Source of the DNA: a virus
Reading direction: 5' to 3' (one strand)
IMG/VR virus record: IMGVR_UViG_3300025636_000009
Span: 1 to 47,234 of that record
Length of the DNA: 47,234 nt
Positions 13,501-19,600 of the stretch are shown here, in pieces. How positions within the stretch are numbered: position 1 is the first letter of the stretch; the number at the start of each line of letters is the position of its first letter. The notes under the pieces were generated by a model, which saw only the letters and a program-made list of their open reading frames with translations, ran no database searches and was not told the DNA's origin. A program made the translations under genes and the position numbers.

Positions 13501-13622
13501 TTTCTGATACAAATGTATGATTTACCGCCAAAGCTGATAACGTCATCTGCAACGTAAGTTCTGCTTGCTGTCCAGTCACCTTGCCAAACAAATCTAATTC
13601 GTCCTAGTTTAAACTCTGCCAT
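1587..13622 (-). CDS. Giant modular adhesion/virion protein, 4011 residues
   Basis: One uninterrupted frame; the longest gene here. Domains in order: seven CBM5/12-like repeats (about residues 10-475), the seventh split by a GTGY-type insert (331-420); a fibre linker (480-512); the first part of a pectin-lyase-like beta-helix (YVGPLGTNE at 522, TYNEILPI at 810, GDELRTSVIQP at 827-837); twelve helical repeats with a C-x-RD-x-GYIIDALxYD motif (672-2690); the rest of the beta-helix (RNMTFNGLLGNL at 2699 to about 2840); YYV-type beta modules (629, 2331, 2603, 3040, 3656); sialidase-like Asp-box repeats (about 3120-3545); the shared STDQDGNFNVGGLF module (3872-3885); and a C-terminus with VPTQRAIKSYI. 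It is paralogous to the 2611-residue gene next to it. It has its own late promoter at 13651-13658. A role in receptor or surface-glycan binding is inferred from the domains. No catalytic residues were identified. Confidence 0.85.
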   Translation of the reverse strand: MAEFKLGRIRFVWQGDWTASRTYVADDVISFGGKSYICIRNHTSSDAFNTDFDSEIPKWEVVSDGTKWRGLWEPEVEYAPGDVVKYGSLVYIAETGHVSATFEAPDFLGLEEDLDNWTPFATSFDWKGDWTTDTRFKINDLVRYGGFVYLCTTAHISAVTAELGLENDQGSWELFSDGLVYLGEWVTATRYKVNDVVKYGGNVFICTAPHTSNDFLTDETNWDVFIEGFQFEDSWNNSNVYQIGDTVTYGGYVYVAKTNNSAAQPTASPLDWEVFTTGFAFQGDWSTLDTYKVGDVVRVGGTTYVAIADSAEQIPPNDTYWSKLNSGINWTNSTETFSQVQGTNSVGSGSGARFDVIKSKTVYTLSVSTGFAGTGYNVNDVILVKGNLVGGTTPANDIEVTVTGATAGEIDTVSHTGYSSTWKTATQYVVGDVVIYGASSFIATATHTAATVNRPDNDLEAEYWNLLTLGSEALSLTTEGDMVYYGNQGPTRLPIGVDGQILRATNGIPDWANYGLVDNVVYVGPLGTNEAAPASGLSIDKPWASVRYALEQVRDGYLNPQSKEILQNNKQFFKKEVTAWLNYTYTVTVTETVSANRQFTTYDTSNLKDGMPIEFDGVDIIGGVVEGQTYYVDAIISSTTFRIAETQGGISFIPTDDTGVMTGKLSYDAAKCERDTGYLVDAMIYDIGRGGTLRTTAVANSYYTEKGNEYISDDLGYQRQQTIEAYEFLKELVADVLNNKKPVSYQSLTGIAIESRAAQIIDLTLTAEAIAKSKAAGLIDIVNVGLEAESNTAIPLPQLPNTTVFIKTGTYNEILPIIIPEYTAIVGDELRTSVIQPQPAIANLATDKNKTTSALNRIKDVSEKLIQNITIAPTSGNTASQRYLNGYGGATTSTQRVDTSVTTTLDILENGLDNVALLPTVGDTPTSGSNNASDSGFANAIAQIEANIDFIIAEQTAWIQAQVDGVIAPFAADFTFDTANCERDTRYILNALRYDLTYGGNFQTTVAARSYFVNGNPVYGTGKKEETLATYTHLKSIVGDVITETAITPTTGNAETQDVEGTAGSAAAETFADTRIQEIFDTIDTDGTLPTPVAPDTTWVSSVLTTVASDVTSAKTTLQNSVIDFINSNYGKFVYDSAKCRRDSGILQEGAAYDVALATNFNAVRNGISYRRGAGEKVLEDQLTETLGAIAEQKTLVAALVSDSTAIARSDAYWDEVLDIIENNTPNALTWGDPGVALKTTARTELQTNRASIITDTVTWIDANYASLPYNETALGLELGYIVDALSYDVQYGGNSATIKSTELFFNEYISKLPTPYYETYAAILEEVATIAATYMTGATEKSEVATLCQIIADVVNAGDVVALPTTTYPDFTWATSPIQADATAVIDDTTVVPAVLQHITDTYSGFVYNHAKCSRDTGYIIDGLEYDVLFNSTYNGTKSGMAYRRAISSAEIVIGEQLEATLGAVDHLRREIRDITSRTTAIGTNISAIKDIVVNNNAPATVITDPTGYDTGFFNARRLVVANKAFIKDEASAYLNTNYNALWAGLSGAEQDAWIADIDELVEAVRYDLTYRGNLETIVRARSYYVDDVFVRPSNQKTASVALKGRLANIINDIATAVSITPSAGNVTAQDTSGTAGSTGAAAFAVDRITEVKNTVDTGILPALIDPSIAWVDSGLQELKGVIDDRRSLIQASAIDYINKLHPALTYDEDKCSRDVGYMIDAIAFDTIFNSNFRSIKAGESYRRGIASTDVVLADQLGPTLDTVDFVQESLKELTIDVDTTIGQANAANEAFDLVKDMTTIIQNGLNSVPPIKFPGPLGHNTDALVDTAYATTSNTTGDTSTYADAAAQLLANRDFISDELQQWLVDPTNGYSSIWTNLSAGAQERCIRDAQFIVDALRYDLTYGGNTQSLVAGSAYYSNFVLTIQNNELQATLAAYARLKEIVSEIIAETSVTTSPGVTETQDTSGTAGNAASIEFAEDRIDDITDYINTAAPNDTIEVATAWQLKEFTTAYERFVDRKDEIVEDVVFWVEKYHQDLSYNQATCRRDVGLIVDALARDIVTGSNFATTKAGMAYYRAIPSALKTLRFEKSATIGAMNFLAEKVRRIALTAPNEAFKQLVTDITSYIDGGALPTPKWVDNNFESNPDIVGASTIWENKEYIAEEAIEFITLNYPEVVYNKDKCRRDTGYIIDALRYDLTFGGEYATTKAVEYYYNGNTLQIGDNELQATLGAYDHVKFIAMSLAANTIDSPGSLQTKIAPKLRDDMQIIGDAGTVSRVEELMTNLYNRLSAEAVTRRSQITVTDIASNVITTSTAHGLVIGSEVIADEVLYIVKTAPTTTSFTLSTYYGGPTTSFEDVTGAGLIWESIATPDLTNVTANFKQQFTNIQGSKAAMQEAVTDYIATKFPTLVYNQAKCERDVGLIIDAVGKDMMLNSNYLTTVAALAYYRGAQADVVIKDQRLATVQAYRELKNFITTYVTGEGASTNYGGRNDNSQAKVRINNLMDIVINITEQGANVTPEFHGTVTYFNDRETINAVDALKANKDFLGSEATAWIKATFGGTVTSLNGSPATASFTSAHNLQLDDPIVFSGTVFGGIVAGTTYYVSSVTSTTDVELTDTPGGESINTFAGGSGTMTASYDFDETACKRDMAAYIDAIVYDLQYPGNYHSLRAARLYVNAVDGSQYSDMFYVRNATGARNMTFNGLLGNLSEKNEFGTRRPTGGAYVSLDPGFGPWDTEAWVTNKSCYVQNVSTFGVGCVGNKIDGALHAGGNRSVVSNDFTQILSDGIGVWCSGNNSLTELVSVFAYYNYAGYIADLGGRIRATNGNSSYGTFGVIAEGTDLGEQPIVADVDNLSQNALVYGIQTDGEQEVLAMEFSNAGTGYTNAQYAISGTGFNAATVADEFRDQALVESRIIDVDNGTTVGGEDYVIAQNVAQGGSPVHITLAATDFALGDAYNGMRVQVTAGTGVGQYGNVINFNNGTKNCTVYKPSFDNLTATATSATGNVITVADTTTLYVDMPVYFDEAIGGLDRGDSPSDVYYVTAIVSGNTFTVSDEVGGTDITLTNTSGQNVTLYAAGFDNVIAGKVAENSLDLTTGYTVEPAITYAKPGFTAASISTADAIDFGPGIYADNRFIAIDGSAGASTNYSLDGTTWATGGALPASANWSDVTFGGGQGATARAVVGGLGGSGAVLTAELGELNSIGLPGPTQIAKVNVVQGGTGYTTPPTIVFTATLGGGGATAVATVKDGAIQNIIITSTGAGYAQAPTVTAATDKLTEVVIETRGSGYESPPTVTISGGGASTQATVIATTENKGITSILIDTDEDDNPLFGEGYTTTPTVQIVDADAKWVAVANGTTTNAYLATNSAANANWTAGNPFTASHYAGITYGEGTFVAVGGTGGAGGAQSSTNGNTWTSRTITTPASGTFSAVRYGAGRFVAINTDGYTAVSINGIIWTEGGNMPSASGTWTSLAWGNGRFVAISTIGEYAISYDFGANWFTVGNTLNNISTTGWTRVAYGQGMFLAVCDGVASCAISADGVTWTEELLSGTASWSTPIFGNPNSVPTWVILTSDANTTANKIKTGAKAIGRCYAEDGTLIATTLLEPGSGYPVGSIVSVTAPNTIELDSTDNMYVGQPITFEGTDLVTAALNSEILYYVSDVTGDTIEVSLLSGGASYSVESILGPDMVGSTFAAGPLVTVTDPSATVDANINPRIRNGVLGQPTFTNRGTGYTSATAELGGDGNADLYQPSTFIAVRNLFELPEPGSNVEFANIPDSYYKLVTISNVIGQEGSYTATLQISPGLDVLKAPKDGTLITTTNKYSQVRLTGHDFLYIGTGNKAQTNYPFVDITTSYIESQQLSSGGGRVFYTSTDQDGNFNVGGLFGVQQSTGTATLDADAFNLAGLQSLQINGLGLGIGSAIVTQFSTDPFFTENSDSIVPTQRAIKSYITAQIGGGQSSLNVNTLTAGTVFIANDEITTTSGGQLNIKAKMNFTGGVDGAPVALGYFLSR
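2988..4265 (-). repeat. Sialidase-like Asp-box repeats (4011-residue protein)
   Basis: Around residues 3120-3545, units of 45-50 residues carry YGxGxFVAV or similar, then a turn such as SxDGxTW or STNGNTWTS. This is the Asp-box/BNR pattern of beta-propeller proteins. The first unit (near 3130-3175) is separated from the others by GTGY-type beta modules (about 3200-3350). No sialidase catalytic Arg triad is apparent, so binding rather than cleavage is the safer reading. Confidence 0.6.
5583..11645 (-). repeat. Twelve helical C-x-RD repeats in the 4011-residue protein
   Basis: Motif copies begin near residues 672, 981, 1140, 1276, 1414, 1558, 1713, 1888, 2046, 2184, 2417 and 2647. The consensus is C-x-RD-x-GYIIDALxYDLTYGGN-x-x-T. 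Two subtypes tend to alternate: one ends YDLTYGGN, the other reads YD-x-x-xNSNF followed by GxxYRRG. The copies at 1276 and 1558 have lost the Cys-Arg-Asp start. Spacing is mostly 136-175 residues. The neighbouring giant protein has a single degenerate copy (SRDAELIIDG near residue 625), so the array looks like a local expansion. I do not recognise the fold. Confidence 0.75.
12198..13595 (-). repeat. Seven CBM5/12-like repeats (4011-residue protein)
   Basis: Repeats of about 50-55 residues follow the pattern W-x-G-x-W, then Y-x-x-G/N-D-x-V-x-Y-G-G-x-x-Y-x-C/A, then H-T-S and a closing W-x-x-[FL]. They start near residues 13, 68, 126, 181, 231, 281 and 422. The pattern resembles the small aromatic carbohydrate-binding fold of CBM5/12 (ChiC-type) domains. 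The family assignment is by eye only. Confidence 0.65.
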
Positions 13623-13650
13623 TTTTTAATTAAACTCCGTAATGTTCATG

Positions 13651-13658
13651 TATTTATC
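13651..13658 (-). promoter_or_regulatory. T4-type late promoter for the 4011-residue gene
   Basis: The octamer GATAAATA on the minus strand sits 28 bp before the ATG at 13622, in the short gap after the 2611-residue gene. It differs from the T4 late consensus TATAAATA only at the first base. T4 late promoters need no -35 element. Confidence 0.65.
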
Positions 13659-16600
13659 TTATTGTTGTCCGCCGCGTGTAGGATCGACCAATGTCTTCAT
13701 AAAATAAGACATTGCTAGTCCGTCACCAGCCCATCCACTGTTTCCAAATGGTCCGTCAAACATAGCTTTAGTAGGTATCTTAACTTGCCATCCTTCACCG
13801 CCTTCTACTACTGAAGATGTAATAATATCTGGTCCACCTACTTTAACTGTACCTGCTTGTAGCAAGCCTGTAAATGTATCTGCACCACCTTGGCTCAATC
13901 TACTTGCCAAGTATGTTCTAATTGCTCTCTGTGTTGGAACTAAGTTGTTTGAATTAGCAACAAACGTTCCGTCTGTTGAGAACGCATTAATTGTTACTGG
14001 TGAACCACCTAGTGCAACACCGCCAATTGCTAGTTCTGTTAGACCGTCTAGTCCAAACTCGTCAGCACTTAGCGTAACAATACCTGTTGCTTGTTCAACA
14101 GCAAACAAGTCGCCAACTCTAAAGTTACCATCTTGGTCTGTACTTGAGTAGAACACACGTCCATTGTTTGTTTCTTGGATTTCGTCTTGTGGTTCAAGCC
14201 CAGTATCTTCAGGTAGGTCAGGATAGTTAGATTGTTGCTCGTTACCAAAACCAATGTTTAGGAAGTCATGGTTTGTTAAACGTACCTGACTAAATCTACT
14301 ACGTATAGTAAATGGTGTGTTGTGTATTGGCGAGTCTTCTTGATCAACTTGCGGACTTAGCTGTATAATTGCTTCTAAGTTTGGCGTTGTTGTGCCTCTT
14401 AGTGGTGTAGCTGTTGCAACACGATATACTTGATCGCTGCCGTTAAATTGTAAGTTATCACCTGGTCCGGGGAATCTTGTGATATCACTTGCTATTAAAC
14501 GCAGTCCTTCTTGGAACTGATCTGAGAAGCCACTACCTCGCAGCGAAATTCCTGTAGATGTTGTATTATAGCCATTACCAAAGTTTACAAATGTCGGAGC
14601 ACCGAGCGTTCCATTACCTATACGTAATTGTACAAGTGCTTCTTCTGAGTTGTTAGGGTCATTAATTGTAATGTTAGGTCCGAAGCTGTCTTCTTCATAT
14701 CCCGAACCTGGTTCAAACATGCTAATCTTAGTAATAGATTGTCCTGTAATTTCAACGTTTGCCTGTGCTCTAGCACCTCCCGAAATTTTGTTAGCAATAG
14801 TGCCAGTTTCGTCTAAAGTTAAGAACCAACCTTTCTTAGTAGCTGCATCGAATGTAAATCCAATTGTTGCATAATTAGATTCACTGATTATAGGTTGTAC
14901 GTCCCACTGTAAACCGTCATATGATGTACAGCAAATACCTTGAGTGTTATTAATAACAACAAACAACCCTTGTCCGTATTCTAATGCAGTGCCACTTACC
15001 GGAGTAGTTGAGCTGTACCAAGTAACGCCGTCAAAGCTGTATGCTGCTGGACGATCATCTTCAGAAACTGCAACAAAGCGTCCGTTACCATACTTAACTG
15101 TTCTCCAGTTGTTGGCTGTTGAATCTTCGCTAAGGTCTATCTGAGTTTCTATCCAAGTTTCGCCGTTGTCAGTTGACACCACTGCCCAATTACTAGAGCC
15201 GTCAATTGCAACAAATATTTCTTTTCCGTATGCAATATCTCTATAGTCATTAGCAGGTGCTGCTGTTACGTTTACTGTTGTCCAAGTTGAGCAATTATTA
15301 GTCGAATATGCAAATTTCTGTTCGCCGTTTGCAATAGCAACAAATGTACCGTTACCGTATGCAACTGATTGCCAAGTTCCGGTACTTAGTGTAGGTAAAT
15401 CAACACTTAACCATGTTAACCCATCTGACACTGAATATAAACAGTTTTTACCAGTTTCTGATAAAAGGAACCAAGTGCCGTTACCGTAACAGCCGTCAAC
15501 CCAACCGCCGTTTGCATCTGGATTTTCGACAGTAACTTCGGCACCCTCTATCGGTAAGTTAATTTCAGTATCCCATCCTAGATACTCAGTAGTAGTAAAT
15601 ACTCCGGCACCGTATCTCGGTATTGCAATAGGTAAAAATCCGTTTGAAATAATAGTTTGAGGTGTAAATTCTGGAATTCCAACTCCTGTCATTTCTAATT
15701 GATAAAAATCTGGCAGGCTAAATTCTATTCTTGGTAGTACTTCGTATACAGATGTTGAATCAAATGCACTAACTAGTGGGAAGCCAGGATTGATATGATC
15801 CCATCCTACTGCGTTGATCTGCATTGAGCCTGTCTCTTCTATAAGAGAAACATCTACTACTCCGCCTTCTTCGTCAGTAATAGTAATTTCAAAAATTGAT
15901 CCTGCCTCAAACTTATCTTTAACATAGTATGTTGTACTCGAAGTTATGCCGCCAAATATTTCTGTAAAAAATGAGCCTTCCATTAAGTCGCGTCCTGCTT
16001 CTAAAGGTTCTTTACCACCTGGAGAAGTGCCAACAATTGACCCAGTTGCATTTGTTAATATCGATTCACTAGTTGCCGATCGAACAATAACTTCGCCAGT
16101 GCTTGATGTTAATGCCACTGCTGCGCCACCGGGTGTTGCAGAAATCGTAAACGAAGTAGCATCGTTGACAACCTGTATATAGTATACTGTGTCGCTTACT
16201 ATTCCACCAAATGTAATACCTGTAAACATTATAGGGTTTCCAGCTATAAATCCAGCAGTACTAGTAACTGTAATCAAATTAGTAACTGCTTCAGTTGTTG
16301 TTGCTATTGTATTAACTAAAGCACTTGTGATTGTAAAGTTAGTTCCGTTAATAATTTCTTTTACATAATACCTTTGTTTGTCTTGTATTCCACCAATTAC
16401 ACCATCTTTAAATATAATAGCATCTAAGGGATTAAATATCGAAGTATCTGATATTGTAAGTGAATTATCTGCAGAAGAAGTAGCTGTTACTGTTACTTCG
16501 CGTATTGCTGTAGATATTGAAAATTTATTGTTTTCATATACATCGTGAATGTAGTATGTATCACCTAATTCGATGCCGCCGATTGCTCTACCTGTAAACT

Positions 16601-19600
16601 GAATTGGCAATGTTACTTCCATGTTATCAGTAGTGCTTGCTTCTAAGAAGCTAGTACCATCTGGGTAGTTTAGTGTAAATGTCGGAAATCCCTGGAACTC
16701 GTCTACTGCATCCTCTACATTAACATTAGTTAATGGCCATACTGCGCCGCCTAATGATGTAGATAACTGAATGTCAGTGTCGTCGACAACATCAATAATA
16801 TAGTAATCGAAGTTTGTAATTACGCCGCCGAATACCGGTCCACTAAAGTTAACTTTTTGTCCTACTCGCAAGCGTTCTGTAGTGGTAACAACCATTGTGT
16901 TGTTTAAGTCACCTCGTGTGCCAACCACAGTAACTTGGCTTTGTGAGCTAGATATTACATCAATATTATATGTTGTCGGAGTAAACGTAATTGCTTGATC
17001 TGTATACAATCTATGGAAGTCTGCTCCAGAACCTAATAATAGTCTGTTAGAAACAGCGTCTGCTGCTACTACTTCTTGCTGACCAAACGATTCTTTAGTT
17101 ATGCTAGCAAACTTAGTTATAGGATCGTAGTTTGAAATAATACCATATTGTCCTGCACCTTTACCTGATGATACACTTAGTCTCATGCCTTCATATTCGG
17201 CTGCTGTTGACACTTCTGACTGTGCAAGCACTAAGTATTCTCTATTGCCGCCTTGTGCGTTGTTTGATTGGAAATTGTATCCTAATCCGCCTTTTCTAAT
17301 AATAGTACTTTCTAATATTCTACTTTGATAAATTGATCCAGAACGTAATTCGTTTGCAATTACTCTTGCATCTTTACCTGCACCTTGTACAAGCACATTT
17401 GCATAAGAAGTTGGAGTATTTTCGTATGTCTCTAAGAAAAATGACATAGCGTCTCCAATTTCTATCTGAGCTCCGTAAATGTTAGTGTACCCTTGGATGC
17501 CGTCAATTCCACGAGGATAAATTTTAAATTGCAGTTGAGTATTTTGGGCTGTTTCGTCAACAATAGTATATTGTATTCTCCACCAGCCGTCATCTAAGAA
17601 ATTTGCTTGTAAATTAAATGGCTCGCCAATACCGTCTGCTAGTGTTTGCGTAGTTACTTCTTCAGTAGCAAAGTTAAATCTTGCATACAAAGTTCTTTGG
17701 GCAAATCCGCTAAAGATGTTATAGAAGTCAATATAATTAGCAGTGCCTTGCTTTACATGCACACTAACAGTATAAGGTAATGCGCTGCCTGTAGGAACTA
17801 TTCCATCTGCATCAATTCCTGAAATTGCAGTAATACTCAAGTCTTGAACAGTAATAGTAATGTCGTTTTCTGGTGATCGGCCGCCAAAGCTTCTTCCGTC
17901 TAGTGTAATTTCATTACCTACAACGTAGCCGCTGCCAGAGTTATTAATAGTAACATCATATCTTTCACTAAACACAGTAACATCAAACGTTGCATCAATA
18001 CCAGAACCGCTAACGTTTGTTCCTGCTATATTAGTATATGTTCTGCCTTGAGGCGACAATGTTACATTTTGCGAAATATAAGAACTATCTGTTAGTGATG
18101 TATTTGCTGTTACTTTCCAAGCAAATTCACCGTCGTACGGCGTTGTATTTGCACGTACAATGCTAACTTCGCCATCTGACTGCCAGCTTGCAGCTAACAA
18201 GTTGTTTGATTGCTTTAATAAGTTAGTAGTTTCTGTATAATATTCTTCGCCTGCATGTTCGTATTCGATTTTTAATACTTCTGATTGTGCTCCGAGTGCA
18301 GATACCGGTCTTGCAACAGCATCGTTATTTCTGTTATTTACAGTACCAGTTGCTGGTACTTCAGCAATGTCAAAACCTTCTGCAACACAACCAAATGTAC
18401 CGTAAGAACTGTTACCATTTGTTGCACGTATCCTTGCACCGTCTTCTGCAAAGTAACCTGCATAGTTGTAGTACGAGAATACAGATACACATTCTGTTAG
18501 TGCGTCACCGCCTCTGGCCCATATCCCAATTCCGTCTGAAATAATTTGTGTAAAGTCGTTTGATACCATCGAACGATTGCCGCCATTGTGTAATGTACTA
18601 TCAATCTTACAACCTGTACATCCTTTACCAAATGTAGTAACGTTTTGTATATATGGCGAACGTGCAGTGATCCAAACACTAGTGTCGTCTGGTCCTTCAC
18701 CTGGATCAAAGCCTACATATGCACCACCTGTCGGGCGTCTTGTTAGGTATTCGTTTTCAACTGATAGTGTCCCTAATAAACCTTTAACAGTCATGTTACG
18801 CACACCGCAGTCGTTGGTTACTTGAATCATATCTCCAAGTGCTTCGCCGCCGTATACATACATTGCGCCGATGTTAGTTGTTAGTTCAACAGCCGGTCCG
18901 TCTAGTACTTCTGACACACTAAATGTAGTATCAGTAATTGTACTGCCTATTACATAATAAGTCTTGCCAGGTATAACATCACCAATTACTGTACTAATAT
19001 CTTCAACTGGGTTTAATGATACAAACTGTACAGGTGTGTTGTTCTCCATGTTAACTGTTGAGCCAACAATAAACTGATTAATAAAGCCCAATGTTCTTGT
19101 ACATAATGTGTTAACAGGTGCTGCTGGCTGAATAGTTGTTCCGCGAAGTTCGTCACCGTTTAATGCTGTGTTAGGTGGCATTTTAATAGGAAGTCTTTCA
19201 TTGTATGTACCAGACTTAATATTAATTGTAGAATAAGTACCTTGGTTCTCTGGAGGCACACTTGAAGGCGATCCAGCAACAAATGCATCTAATAAAATTC
19301 TTTCTAATGCTTGTACAAATGTAACAGCATCATCTTCAATAGTAATGCCATTATTAAAATACTGTGCTACAGGATTTTCAACGCCTTCGAGCACTTGGTA
19401 GTTTTGTGCAGGCGCAGTATTTGTAATTGCTAGTTCTATGTTACTAAACAACTCAACAAAGAATGCTATAAAGAACTCAGCTTGTTCTGCTACGGTAGCA
19501 TTTGTAAATTTGTTTGTACTTTCTAAATCAAAATAAGAAAGCGTTGCTCTAACTGTTTGTGCGTTGCCTCCTCGTTTTACATCGCGAATCACACCGTCAA

